A stretch of DNA of 33,204 bases from an uncultured Desulfovibrio sp. (GTDB lineage Bacteria; Desulfobacterota; Desulfovibrionia; Desulfovibrionales; Desulfovibrionaceae). The stretch's first letter is position 1. Every line of letters begins with the position of its first letter. Below, piece by piece: positions 1 to 8,395 of the stretch. The stretch lies in contig NZ_CALUWS010000032.1 in assembly GCF_944324525.1 (NCBI RefSeq), forward strand, positions 1 through 33,204, written 5' to 3'. The notes under the pieces are model-generated. The model did not search any database, was not told the DNA's origin, and was given only the letters and a program-made list of their open reading frames with translations. The position numbers were made by a program, and so were the translations under genes.

Positions 1-69
1 TCTGCTGTCGATGTCCGTAAGGCTCCTGCGTCGCCTAACGGACACGGCCCTCCGGGCCGCCTTTCGGTC
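1..69 (+). repeat. Hairpin repeat, diverged left copy of the 71-bp family
   Basis: This stretch matches the tandem 71-bp unit found at 33058-33204, apart from a few substitutions and one extra base in each arm of the second stem. It carries two stems. The first is TGTCCGT (12-18) with ACGGACA (38-44). The second is GGCCC-TCC-GGGCC (46-58). In the right-hand copies the first stem reads TGCCCGT/ACGGGCA and the second GGCC-TCC-GGCC, so both stems change on both sides and pairing is kept. The left end is cut by the window. There are no spacers, so it is not CRISPR. REP/BIME-like is the nearest known class. Confidence 0.85.
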
Positions 70-299
70 GCCGCCGGTACGGGAGGGCCCAGCCTTTTCA
101 CAGCGAAGCGAGAAAAGACGTTCCCGTAATTCTTCCCCCCAAGCCCCCCATCCCTTCCCCAGCGCGCTTTTACAAAGAGAAGATACCGAGATACGAGGCA
201 GTGCCCAATGCTCTAAAAAGAAAACGCCCGTCGGAAGTTCCGGCGGGCGTTTGTCGTCTTTTTTTGTACTGACGGGTGCGGTTGCGTCACCGTCGAACG
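70..299. other. Gene-free left flank
   Basis: Between the repeat and the stop of the Rsm22-like gene I see no plausible gene. It holds a weak inverted pair, TACGGGA near 79 and TCCCGTA near 123, and the terminator described separately. Frames that run through it belong to the opposite strand of the neighbouring gene and resemble no protein. Confidence 0.6.
215..252 (-). terminator. Terminator of the Rsm22-like gene
   Basis: Read on the minus strand, AAACGCCCG and CGGGCGTTT form a 9-bp stem around a 13-nt loop, followed by TTTTCTTTTT. It lies 48 bp past the stop codon at 300. A T-run also follows the stem on the plus strand (257-265), so it may work both ways. Confidence 0.85.
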
Positions 300-2435
300 T
301 CACGACGGCTTACGGCGTGGCGGACGGTCTCCGGCAGTGCGCTCCGGCCGGCGGCCGTGATCCTGCCGCTCAGTCCGGGGACTGCGCGGCGTCTGCCGTG
401 CCGGTGACGAGGGGCGACCTTCTCTCGGCCTGCGCTGCCCGGCATGCTCCGGCCTTTCCCGCCCAGGACGTTCGCCGTGGTCCGGCCGCCGTTCGCGCCC
501 CTGCCGCCCGGCAGACCTTTCGGACGGGCGCGGTGCGCGCGCTGCCGTATCTTCTCCCGCCGCTTCCGTTTCAGGCAACAGGAGCAGCGCGCCGCTGCGC
601 CGGTCGAAACGTGGATGCTCCGGGATGTCGGCTTCCACAAGGCCCCCTGACGGCAGGGACTCCGCATCTCCCAGCAGAGCCAGTCCGCCCACGCCGCAGG
701 CATAGCGCGCTCTGCCCGGCAGGCCGGGGACGTCGAAGGGGGCCGAGAGCACCCGCAGAGCGGCACGCGACAGCAAGCCGTCAGCAGCCGTTTCGGCCAT
801 GCGCGCATCCAGTCCATCCTGCACCGTCTCCGCTGCCGTGGAAAGGAGGAGCGGCGCAAGGCTGAGACTGTCCTTGGCCAGCCCGGCCGCTTCGGAAAGC
901 TGGGCCAGCCAGTCGGGCACGCCCGCGCAGTCAAAGGTCACATGACACCAGCCGCGACCGCTGCGGCCCCGCTCCAGCGGACAATCCGCCGCGTGGGTGC
1001 AAGGGGCCAGCGGCACGAGTCCCCGCTCCAGCGCGGCCCCGCGCAAACGCATGACGGTCGTCCCGCCCAGCCGGGTTCCCGGCTCCACCACCAGCAGCGA
1101 GGCGGGCAGCTCGGCATCGCCGCCTTCCAGCACTTCTTCGAGGCTGTCCAGCACGCTTTCCAGACGTTGCGCAAAAAGACCGTCTTCCCGCGTGTCGCGA
1201 AACGCGCCCTGAGCGTCCGGCATGCCCATGCCCTCGCCGTCATCCCAGGCGGCATCCTCGCGCCGCCCCGTGCGGCCGGCCCCGCCCCCGGAAAGCATCT
1301 CGTTGAGCACATTGGCCGCCGAGGCCAGCCAGAGCGCCGGGGCTTCCTCGCCCTGGCCGCCACGGGCGCGCTGTCCGGCCATGCGGGAAAGCTGCCGCGC
1401 CGCCTGTCCCAGCGAGGCCCGCACCGTGCGCACCTCCCAGACAGGTTCTCCCAGCTCTTCGGCCAGGGCGCGCAGGAGATCCCGCCCGAGCTCCAGCGGC
1501 TGGGAGGAAGCATCCAGGGCCAGCACGGAAAGCGGCAGTGCCCGCCATTCGGGACGCGCCAGCCAGAGCGCGATAGGCAGGCTGAGCGGCCCGGAGCCCA
1601 TGTCCAGCAGCAACGGACGCCGCCCCTGTTCCAGCCAGATGCGGGGATCCGGCAGCGGCAGGGCTGACAGCAGGCGCGCCTGCCGGAGCACGTTCCAGGG
1701 CAGGAAATAATAGAGGTAGGCGCTGGTCAGCGCAGGCGAGGCCCAGTAAGGCTGATGCAGATGCGCCCGCTCCACGGTCAAGAGCCGGGAAAGGGAGGCC
1801 ACATCCTGCGGCAGGCTGCGGGCATGGGCCGCAGCCAGGGGACGGACTCGAGCCAGCGCCGCCCCGAGCCTGTCGAGACCGTCGCGCAAGGCGGCATCCG
1901 GTTCCGGCAGCAGGGGAGCGGCCAGCGGCCAGCGTTCCCGCGGCACGGACGGACGCCGTTCCGGACGTGCGCCACCGGCAGGCCGCGTCCCGCTGTGCCC
2001 GCTCAGCCGCCGTCCTGCGGTGGCTTCCGCCTCATACGCGCCCGTGCGGCCGCCTTCCTGCCTGCGTCCGGCAAAAGACGGACGGCCGTCACCGGGCTCC
2101 CCGGCGCGGCGGCCGTCACGAAACGGCGATATGCCCCGTCCCCGCTTGCCCTGCTCCGTCCGCTCACGCGCGGGCGCGGACGACGGACGGGCCTGAGAGC
2201 GCGCCCGCCCTTCTCCAGCGTCAGGCCGCGCGGCGGCCTGCGGGGCGTTTTCCCGCTCCGGCCGCTTCCCGCGCCGCTGTCTGCCGGAGGCAGCCGGATC
2301 ATCCCGCAGGAGCAGATCGTCATCCAGGACCGGGAAATCCTCGTCTTCCTGCCAGATCTCGTGCTGGCGCGCCTTTTTTTCCGCTTGGCCGCGGGACTTG
2401 CCGCCCGGTGCGCGGCGCTGTGCATGTCGTGTCAT
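300..2435 (-). CDS. Rsm22-like (METTL17-type) ribosomal small-subunit methyltransferase-family protein
   Basis: A 711-residue protein of the Rsm22 family, whose members bind the small ribosomal subunit during assembly and carry an Fe-S cluster. The core (about 170-620) has a SAM motif I, LLDMGSGPLSLP (276-287), an AANVLNEM segment near 373, and the family's cysteine signature with C479, C485, C497 and C503 (APCTHAADCPL, then GWCHV). It is flanked by low-complexity arms rich in Arg, Gly, Pro and Glu (about 1-170 and 625-711), unlike the compact family core. The ATG comes one base after the TGA of the upstream gene (TGATATG), so translation is probably coupled. Family assignment is firm; methyltransferase activity is inferred, since some relatives may act as assembly factors. 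Confidence 0.85.
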   Translation of the reverse strand: MTRHAQRRAPGGKSRGQAEKKARQHEIWQEDEDFPVLDDDLLLRDDPAASGRQRRGKRPERENAPQAAARPDAGEGRARSQARPSSAPARERTEQGKRGRGISPFRDGRRAGEPGDGRPSFAGRRQEGGRTGAYEAEATAGRRLSGHSGTRPAGGARPERRPSVPRERWPLAAPLLPEPDAALRDGLDRLGAALARVRPLAAAHARSLPQDVASLSRLLTVERAHLHQPYWASPALTSAYLYYFLPWNVLRQARLLSALPLPDPRIWLEQGRRPLLLDMGSGPLSLPIALWLARPEWRALPLSVLALDASSQPLELGRDLLRALAEELGEPVWEVRTVRASLGQAARQLSRMAGQRARGGQGEEAPALWLASAANVLNEMLSGGGAGRTGRREDAAWDDGEGMGMPDAQGAFRDTREDGLFAQRLESVLDSLEEVLEGGDAELPASLLVVEPGTRLGGTTVMRLRGAALERGLVPLAPCTHAADCPLERGRSGRGWCHVTFDCAGVPDWLAQLSEAAGLAKDSLSLAPLLLSTAAETVQDGLDARMAETAADGLLSRAALRVLSAPFDVPGLPGRARYACGVGGLALLGDAESLPSGGLVEADIPEHPRFDRRSGALLLLPETEAAGEDTAARAPRPSERSAGRQGRERRPDHGERPGRERPEHAGQRRPREGRPSSPARQTPRSPRTERQDHGRRPERTAGDRPPRRKPS

Positions 2436-2436
2436 A

Positions 2437-4029
2437 TCAGGCTACTCCAAAATGCATATGGCGAAGATACTGCTGATGGAAATCCGGCGCATCGGCCAGC
2501 GGGATCAGGCGCGCGCCCGCGCAGATGCGCGCCAGCGCCTCGCGCCGCTCCGGCTGACGGGCCAGCAGCACGGCCCCGTCCAGCGCGGCATTGCCCACGG
2601 CGCGTATCCGCGCCCCCAGGCCCTGCGGCACAAAGCCCAACCGTTCCAGATGCTCCACGGGGACATGTTCCCCCAGCGCCCCGGCCAGACAGAGACAGGC
2701 CAGATCGGCGGGACGCAGGGAGGCAGCCTCCAGCAGGCTCCGCAGCGCCAGAGAGAAGGCCGCCTTGACCTTGAGCAGTTCTTCCACATCCTGCGCCGTC
2801 AGACGCAGGCCGTACGGCAACTGCAGACAGGGGTGGCCATGACGCCGGGTCAGGTCGCCGGCCAGCCGCCGGGCCAGCGGCATGCTGACGGAATCCGGCG
2901 TGAAATGCCCTTCCGCATCCATAAGGCCCGTCTGCCGCAGCAGGGAAAGCAGGGAAAGATAGCCCGTGGCGCTGATGCCCTCAAACTGTGTCGTGGGCGT
3001 GGGGGCCAGCGAACTTGCGCCCACGAGCCCTTGCGGCGAAAGGCGAAATTCGGTGATGCTCTCCGGGCCGGCCTGCAGGCCGCACTCCGGCCCGATGCCT
3101 TCCAGCGCGGGCCCCAGCGGCACGCTGACCAGATAGAGGCGATCCTCCGCATCCAGCAGGGCCAGCTCGCCATTGGTGCCCAGATCGGCCAGGGCAAAGG
3201 GACGGGGCGTGCCCGCCGCCATGAGCGCGGCCAGGCCCGCCGAGATGTCGCCGCCCACGAAGGGCGCCATGAGCGGCGGGATGTAGACGGGCGGCAGCTC
3301 CGGCAGACGGGCCGTATCGTGCCCCGCATAGTCCAGCCGGTAGGGCGCGGCGCACAGGCCTTCCACGGAACGCTCCAGCAGGATGTCCGTCATGGCCGTA
3401 TTGCCCGCCACGCACAGGGCCTCCACCCGGCCTCCCGCGGCATATGTTGCCGCCAGACCTTCGCGCACCGCCTCCCGGGCCAGGGCGGCAAGTTTTTCCG
3501 CCATGCCCGCCTGACGGGCCGTCGCCAGCCGGGACATGACGTCCGCCCCGGCTCCCGCCTGCGGGTTGAGGAAATGTCCCTCGGCCAGCAAAGCGCCGTC
3601 ATCCTGACGGACAGCGCGGTAATATACGGAGGTCGTCCCCAGATCCACGCCCAGCGCCGCCGGAACGCCGGGCCCATCCGGCGCGTTCGGCGCATTTGAC
3701 GCATCCGGCGCGGGTACGGAGGGAACTATGGCAAGAGATACAGGGACTTCCAGCCGCAGACGGGCGACGTCAGGGACTTGACGGCGGCAGGCCAGACGCC
3801 AGCCCTTTGCCACGGCGTCGAGGCCGAGGATCTCCTCCTCTTCCGGCAAGGGCGGCGGGCAGTCCGCCGCGTCGCAAAACCGCACCCGGCAACGGCCGCA
3901 GCGCCCCAGGCCGGAACACATGGCCTGCGCGGGCAGCAGGCCCGACAGCCAGAGCGTGCGCGACAGGGGCGAACCGGCGGCGGCCTGCAGGCTGCGGGCC
4001 ACGGGAGCGGCATCCACAAGACTTGTCAT
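2437..4029 (-). CDS. ASKHA-domain [2Fe-2S] protein, RACo-like reductive activator
   Basis: About 530 residues. The N-terminus is a ferredoxin-type [2Fe-2S] domain with the spacing C38-x5-C44-x2-C47 and a fourth cysteine at C81. A Pro/Ala-rich linker (about 100-125) leads to an ASKHA ATPase fold with ALGVDLGTTS (phosphate 1), ADLGTNGE (phosphate 2) and GALGEH near the C-terminus. This is the architecture of RACo/RamA proteins, which use ATP and low-potential electrons to reactivate corrinoid methyltransferases. No corrinoid protein is encoded here, so the target is unknown. I chose the ATG at 4029, which has a weak GGAA 6 nt upstream; ATGs at 4041 and 4140 are in frame, but the latter would overlap the fliM promoter. 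The gene is divergent from fliM and coupled to the downstream Rsm22-like gene. Confidence 0.82.
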   Translation of the reverse strand: MTSLVDAAPVARSLQAAAGSPLSRTLWLSGLLPAQAMCSGLGRCGRCRVRFCDAADCPPPLPEEEEILGLDAVAKGWRLACRRQVPDVARLRLEVPVSLAIVPSVPAPDASNAPNAPDGPGVPAALGVDLGTTSVYYRAVRQDDGALLAEGHFLNPQAGAGADVMSRLATARQAGMAEKLAALAREAVREGLAATYAAGGRVEALCVAGNTAMTDILLERSVEGLCAAPYRLDYAGHDTARLPELPPVYIPPLMAPFVGGDISAGLAALMAAGTPRPFALADLGTNGELALLDAEDRLYLVSVPLGPALEGIGPECGLQAGPESITEFRLSPQGLVGASSLAPTPTTQFEGISATGYLSLLSLLRQTGLMDAEGHFTPDSVSMPLARRLAGDLTRRHGHPCLQLPYGLRLTAQDVEELLKVKAAFSLALRSLLEAASLRPADLACLCLAGALGEHVPVEHLERLGFVPQGLGARIRAVGNAALDGAVLLARQPERREALARICAGARLIPLADAPDFHQQYLRHMHFGVA

Positions 4030-4120
4030 GATGATTTCCATGCAGGCAGAGTGCCGCAAGACGGTCGCCAAGGCAAGCGCGCCCGCCTGCGGACGACCGG
4101 GCCAAAAGGGGCTTGCATTT

Positions 4121-4136
4121 TGGCCCTGATTTTGCA
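4121..4136 (+). promoter_or_regulatory. Sigma-54 promoter of fliM
   Basis: TGGCCCTGATTTTGCA fits the sigma-54 consensus TGGCACG-N4-TTGCW, with the invariant GG (-24) and GC (-12) at the correct 10-nt spacing. Transcription would start near 4147, giving a 5' leader of about 36 nt before the fliM ATG at 4183. Flagellar genes are common sigma-54 targets. I did not see an enhancer (activator) site. Confidence 0.75.
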
Positions 4137-4182
4137 ACATTTAAGCCGCATTTCGTCAAGATTCTGCCGTAACGGGGGAGAC

Positions 4183-5166
4183 ATGAACAAGGTACTGGCA
4201 CAAGATGAAGTGGATGCCCTGCTGCGCGGCCTTTCCGGCGGCGACATCGAAAGCGAAATGGACATGCCCGAAGAGGATGCCGACGGCGTCGTCGCCTTTG
4301 ACCTCGCCAATCAGGACCGCATCATCCGAGGGCGCATGCCCGTTCTGGAAATCGTCAACGACCGCTTTGCGCGGCTCTGCACCAATGGCCTGTCCAACGC
4401 CGTACGCAAACGCGTGGAGCTGAACCCCATCTCCATCGACATGACCAAATTCGGGGAATTCATGCGTTCCCTGCCCGTGCCGACCTCCATCAACATCTTC
4501 AAGATGGATCCGCTGCGCGGCAATGCCATCATGGTGGTGGACTCCCGTCTGGTCTTTGCCCTGGTGGAGAACATCTTTGGCGGGGCGGGCTCCCAGCCCA
4601 AGATCGAAGGTCGCGAATTCACCCGCATCGAGCAGGCGGTGGTGGACCGCATCGTCAAGATCGCGCTGGAAAACATGGAAGAATCCTGGCGTCCGGTACA
4701 TGACGTGAAACTGGAGCTGGTGCGCAGCGAGATCAACCCGCAGTTCGCGGCCATCGTGCCGCCCAGCGACGTGGTGGTGGTCATCACCTTTGAAGTGGAA
4801 CTGGACACGGCGCTCGGTTCCATGATCATCTGTCTGCCCTACGCCACCATCGAACCCATACGCTCCAAGCTGCACGCCAGCTTCCAGACGGAACGTCTGG
4901 AGATCGACCACGCCTGGGTGGCGCGCCTCAAGGAGCGGCTTATGGAGACGCCGGTGGATCTCAAGATCCATTTCGGCAGCACCACCATCACCGGCAATCA
5001 GCTCCTGCGTATGCAGGTGGGCGATGTGCTTGTGCTGGATACGGACGTGGAGGACCTGCTCCCCTGCACTGTGGCCGGCGTCAAGAAGTACGAAGGCATC
5101 GCCGGTACGGTGAAAGCCATGAAGGGCTTCCAGATCATCAAGGAGATCGAACCGCAGTACACCTAG
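4183..5166 (+). CDS. fliM: Flagellar motor switch protein FliM
   Basis: FliM forms the C-ring switch with FliG and FliN and binds CheY-P to set rotation direction. The 327-residue product starts with the CheY-binding segment LAQDEVDALLRG (5-16), continues with the CheC-like middle domain (DRIIRGRMPVLEIVNDRFARL, then LVFALVENIFGG) and ends with a SpoA/FliN-like domain (VDLKIHFGSTTITGNQLLRM, then GDVLVLDT). Length is normal for the family. The ATG at 4183 follows GGGGGAG at 3 nt and matches the known N-terminus; the frame is open further upstream but has no homology there. It stands alone between a sigma-54 promoter and a strong terminator, away from any other flagellar gene in the window. Confidence 0.97.
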   Translation: MNKVLAQDEVDALLRGLSGGDIESEMDMPEEDADGVVAFDLANQDRIIRGRMPVLEIVNDRFARLCTNGLSNAVRKRVELNPISIDMTKFGEFMRSLPVPTSINIFKMDPLRGNAIMVVDSRLVFALVENIFGGAGSQPKIEGREFTRIEQAVVDRIVKIALENMEESWRPVHDVKLELVRSEINPQFAAIVPPSDVVVVITFEVELDTALGSMIICLPYATIEPIRSKLHASFQTERLEIDHAWVARLKERLMETPVDLKIHFGSTTITGNQLLRMQVGDVLVLDTDVEDLLPCTVAGVKKYEGIAGTVKAMKGFQIIKEIEPQYT

Positions 5167-5225
5167 TGCGGAAGACATCACACGCCTGCTCTCTCCTGCA
5201 CAGGGGCGGGAGACGCCAGGCGCGC

Positions 5226-5271
5226 GCCCGGCACGGGGGAAGCTTGTTTCCCCTGCCGGGCAGCTTTTTTT
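5226..5271 (+). terminator. fliM terminator
   Basis: A long stem pairs GCCCGGCA with TGCCGGGC, and inside it GGGGAA with TTTCCCC, followed by AGCTTTTTTT. It sits 60 bp after the fliM stop. Confidence 0.9.
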
Positions 5272-5367
5272 GTTGCGCCGTGCCGGTAGGCTGCTGTCTG
5301 TGTCGGTATGGTCTTCACCGGCGGCGTTCCCAAGCGGCTCTCCCGACGGCCTTTTTTTCCTGAACGA

Positions 5368-5401
5368 AACGGGCTCCCTTTCCGAAGAAAGGGAGCCCGT
5401 T
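5368..5401. terminator. Bidirectional hairpin between fliM and the chemoreceptor
   Basis: A perfect 15-bp stem (5368-5382 with 5387-5401) is closed by a CGAA loop. It lies between two convergent genes. T-rich sequence follows on both sides but is interrupted. It most likely terminates the minus-strand chemoreceptor gene, whose stop is at 5427. Confidence 0.75.
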
Positions 5402-5426
5402 CTCTGTTCTTGCCTGATGGTATGCG

Positions 5427-7493
5427 CTAGGCCTGCTTCATCTGTTCGATCAGCGCGGAAAGTTCCTGCGCCTGTCGGGCCAGATCGGCCACCGCCTGTG
5501 CCGCCTCGCTCATGGCCTGCGCGGATTGCGCGGACATGTCGTTGACCTCGAGGATGGAGCGGTTGATCTCTTCACTGGCCGCGGACTGTTCTTCGCTGGC
5601 CGCGGCTATGGCGCTGACCTGATCCGCCGTCTTGTCCGCATCCTGCACGATGCCTTCCAGAGCACTGCCCGATTCATTGGCGAAGTCCGTGGCCTGTTCC
5701 ACTTCCTTCACGGCGCGTTCCACGGCATCGGAGCTCTTGCTCGTGCTTTCCTGGATGGCACGGATGGCATTGCCCACATCCGCCGTGGACGACATGGTCT
5801 TTTCGGCCAGCTTGCGCACTTCGTCGGCCACCACGGCGAAGCCGCGTCCGGCCTCGCCCGCACGGGCCGCCTCGATGGCAGCATTGAGCGCCAGCAGGTT
5901 GGTCTGATCCGCGATATCGGAGATGACGCCCATGATCTGGTCGATGGCCTGAGCATGCGTATTGAGCTGGGCCATATCCGTCTTGAGCGCCAGGGACACG
6001 TCATGCACCCGCTGGATGCTCTTCAACGCATTGCGTACGATGTCCGCCCCCGCGCTGGCCTTATGCCGCGTCTCGCCCGACATCTGCGAGGCATTGCCGG
6101 CATTCTTGGCCACTTCCTGCACGGTGGCGTTCATCTCGTTCATGGCCGTTGCGGCTTCGGACAGCCGTGTGGCCGACTCGGTGGCCGAATGGTTGGACTG
6201 CTCGATCTGGGCTGAAAGCTGCGTTGCCGCGGAGGAGATGACATTGACGATATGCTCCAGCTGATCGGCGGCGGCCAGCATGCCTTCCCGCTTGGCGTTG
6301 CGGGCTTCCTCAGCGGCGGCCTCGGCCCGTTGCATGGCCTCCTGCGAAACGCGGGACGCTTCTTCCGCTTCTTCGGTGCGCTTGCGCACGTCGGCAAACA
6401 TCCTGCGGAGATTTTCCACGGTTTCCGTGATGCCTCGGGCCAGCATCGAGACTTCATCGCCACGTCCGGCGATATGCTGCATGTAATTCTGTTCTTCCGC
6501 CGAGAATTCCAGACAGCCCTGACCCACCTTGGCCACATGGAGGGCGGACTTGCGCACGGGCACGGCGATGCTGCGCGCCATGAAGCAGATGATGCCGCCG
6601 ATGATCAGGACGGCCACGATGGCGGCTATGCTGTTGCTCAAGAGCAGCGTGCGCCCACCGCCGAGGATGTCCTGCTTTTCCACGGAAGCCAGGATGTACC
6701 AGTCCAGATCCGGCAAGTGACGAAATGTGGTGATTTTCTCCACGCCGTTCCAGGTATAATCCAGCATGCCGTTCTTGCGTGCGAGCACATCCTGCACCCA
6801 CGACAGCTTGCCGTCCTCGTCGCCCACATAGTTGCGGTTGGGGTGCATGTGCAAAAGGCCCGTACCGTCATAGATCATGCAGATGCCGGTGCGGGAAAGC
6901 GTAATTTTGTCCGTGCTCACGCTGCCGATGACTTCCATGTTCAGCGTGGCGACCAGCACGCCGACGGTCTTCCCCTGCCCATCCTCAATGGCCACCGCCA
7001 TGATGGACTCGGGCTTGCCATCCTCGGCCTTCCTGTTCTCCGCGCCGAAGCCGCTCTGAAGGGCCTTGCGGAAAAAGTCGTTCGCCGCAAGGGACTTGCC
7101 CACATGCTCCATATCGCTCCCGGAAAGGATCACGCCCTTGGTATCCAGCAGCTCCACATCCGTCACAAGGTTATAGAACGCCACGAATTCCGCCAGTTCC
7201 CTCTGCACGGCGGCAGCGGCCGTCGTATCTGCTTCCCCTTTGGCGGCTGTCGTTTCAAGGAAATCGAGGATGACGGCGATCCCACCCTCATTCCGCAGGC
7301 TTGCCCGCAGCAAATTCGTCATGATGGTCAGCTCGCGCAGCTGCGAATCCACGGCAAGATACATTTCCTCATCGACACGCTGCCGCAGAAAGTGATCGGC
7401 AAGCGTGGAACTGATCCCCGTAAGGCAGAGCAGCCCGAGCATGGCGGGAGCCAGTATGCCCAGGAGCATTTTTGGAAACAAACCCAGTTTCAT
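5427..7493 (-). CDS. Methyl-accepting chemotaxis protein with dCache-type sensor
   Basis: A 688-residue membrane chemoreceptor. TM1 is about 8-30. A periplasmic domain (about 35-275) has dCache/PAS-like features ([14 protein letters not shown], later [12 protein letters not shown] and [10 protein letters not shown]). TM2 is about 284-306, followed by a HAMP-like region (about 308-365), a long Ala/Glu-rich coiled coil, and the signalling tip [19 protein letters not shown]. dCache domains usually bind small metabolites such as amino acids or organic acids; the ligand cannot be read from the sequence. There is no C-terminal CheR-tethering pentapeptide. The ATG follows GGGAGG at 4 nt. It is transcribed alone, with repeat 7583-7729 just upstream of its start. 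Confidence 0.93.
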   Translation of the reverse strand: MKLGLFPKMLLGILAPAMLGLLCLTGISSTLADHFLRQRVDEEMYLAVDSQLRELTIMTNLLRASLRNEGGIAVILDFLETTAAKGEADTTAAAAVQRELAEFVAFYNLVTDVELLDTKGVILSGSDMEHVGKSLAANDFFRKALQSGFGAENRKAEDGKPESIMAVAIEDGQGKTVGVLVATLNMEVIGSVSTDKITLSRTGICMIYDGTGLLHMHPNRNYVGDEDGKLSWVQDVLARKNGMLDYTWNGVEKITTFRHLPDLDWYILASVEKQDILGGGRTLLLSNSIAAIVAVLIIGGIICFMARSIAVPVRKSALHVAKVGQGCLEFSAEEQNYMQHIAGRGDEVSMLARGITETVENLRRMFADVRKRTEEAEEASRVSQEAMQRAEAAAEEARNAKREGMLAAADQLEHIVNVISSAATQLSAQIEQSNHSATESATRLSEAATAMNEMNATVQEVAKNAGNASQMSGETRHKASAGADIVRNALKSIQRVHDVSLALKTDMAQLNTHAQAIDQIMGVISDIADQTNLLALNAAIEAARAGEAGRGFAVVADEVRKLAEKTMSSTADVGNAIRAIQESTSKSSDAVERAVKEVEQATDFANESGSALEGIVQDADKTADQVSAIAAASEEQSAASEEINRSILEVNDMSAQSAQAMSEAAQAVADLARQAQELSALIEQMKQA

Positions 7494-7834
7494 GTCGCCT
7501 CCCTGTCAATATACGCATCCGCCGTGAAGCAGGCGTTCCCGCCACGGCATGTTGTGCTCGCCCGACCGGCTGCTGCCGCCTCTAGCGCCTTTTCAGTTTG
7601 AAACGCTGTGCGTCCCAAACCATACGGCCTGGCGTTTCGCGGAAAAAACGCGGTTTTTCCGCTCACTTTTGGCTGGCGGCGCTGTACCGCCGCCTCGCAG
7701 TTTGCTTTTTTCAAAGGCAAAATGCGCTATCTCCCCCCAAGATGCCTCGCGCGGCACGCAGCGACTCTTTCCGTCTTATCGGACGTCTCATCGTTTTTTC
7801 AAAGAGCGATGTGCTGTTTTTTTCCTGCAACTGC
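7494..7834. other. Gene-free region upstream of the chemoreceptor
   Basis: About 340 bp between the chemoreceptor start and the terminator of the NimA-like gene. It is largely taken up by the dispersed structured repeat at 7583-7729. The remaining sequence must hold the chemoreceptor promoter; TATATT near 7511-7516 is a possible -10, but I find no convincing -35. Confidence 0.55.
7583..7729 (+). repeat. Dispersed structured repeat, copy A
   Basis: This 147-bp segment shares long identical blocks with copy B (17707-17849). Its ends are inverted (TAGCGC at 7583-7588, GCGCTA at 7724-7729), and the inverted similarity continues inward imperfectly. Inside are two conserved hairpins: a GGCGGC/GCCGCC stem around 7675-7695, and GCGGAAAAA paired with TTTTTCCGC around 7640-7662. 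Both copies have the same orientation and lie just upstream of a minus-strand gene start. Confidence 0.8.
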
Positions 7835-7860
7835 AAAAAAAAACCGCCCTGCAGGCGGTT
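7835..7860 (-). terminator. Terminator of the methyltransferase/NimA-like operon
   Basis: On the minus strand AACCGCC-TGCAG-GGCGGTT is followed by a run of Ts. It lies 33 bp after the stop at 7893. Confidence 0.9.
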
Positions 7861-7892
7861 TCAGGAACGTTGCCGCTCCCGCGGGTCATACG

Positions 7893-8369
7893 CTACGACG
7901 TTTCCCGCAGACGCTTGCCGCTCATGCTCTCCACATCAAAGCGCAGGACACGCGTCGCCTTTCCGGCGGCATCGGCACAGGCGGCTCCGTCAAAGCCGGC
8001 GGAATATTTTTCGGCTATGCACAACAGGCCCTGCCGTTTTTCCGCTTCGTCCGTCACTTCGGACAAGGAGCCTTCCAGCATGACGCTTTCGTATTCGATG
8101 GAAAATTTCTCGGGCACGACGTGCGTTGCGCCGACCACCACAAAATGGGCCGCGCCGCCGGCATGCAGGCAGTCCAGCTTGCGCCCTTCACGCGCGCAGT
8201 GGATATAGAGCGAAAGGCGCTGGCCGTCCCGCACGGCATAGGTCAAGGGGATACCGTAAGGTGTTCCCTCCGGCGTCAGCAGCGACAAGACGCCAAATAC
8301 CCCTTGCTGAAGCACACGCAGCGTGTCCTCGCCGGACATCTGCCTTTCCTTACGACGCATGGCATGCAT
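7893..8369 (-). CDS. NimA-like pyridoxamine 5'-phosphate oxidase-family flavoprotein
   Basis: A 158-residue protein of the split-barrel FMN-binding family, closest in pattern to NimA-type (nitroimidazole-resistance-like) proteins. The start MRRKERQ, the barrel segment FGVLSLLTPEGTPYGIPLTYA, LYIHCAREGRKLDCL and the AHFVVVGATHVVPEKFSIEYESVMLEG stretch are all typical. Such proteins bind a flavin and reduce small molecules, but resistance to any drug cannot be inferred. The ATG at 8369 has GGGAGAG about 7 nt upstream; an ATG at 8360 gives the more usual N-terminus. It lies 26 bp after the methyltransferase stop and before a strong terminator, so the two are probably co-transcribed. Confidence 0.85.
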   Translation of the reverse strand: MHAMRRKERQMSGEDTLRVLQQGVFGVLSLLTPEGTPYGIPLTYAVRDGQRLSLYIHCAREGRKLDCLHAGGAAHFVVVGATHVVPEKFSIEYESVMLEGSLSEVTDEAEKRQGLLCIAEKYSAGFDGAACADAAGKATRVLRFDVESMSGKRLRETS

Positions 8370-8395
8370 AGGCGCTCTCTCCCTTGCGGCAGCCG

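Noticed and set aside
11-865. A plus-strand frame covering the left repeat and the 3' end of the Rsm22-like gene
   Set aside because: It runs through a repeat and a terminator and is antisense to a supported gene.
7500-7540. Sigma-54 site upstream of the dCache chemoreceptor
   Set aside because: A TGGC...TGC pattern is present near 7540, but the GC is one base out of register.
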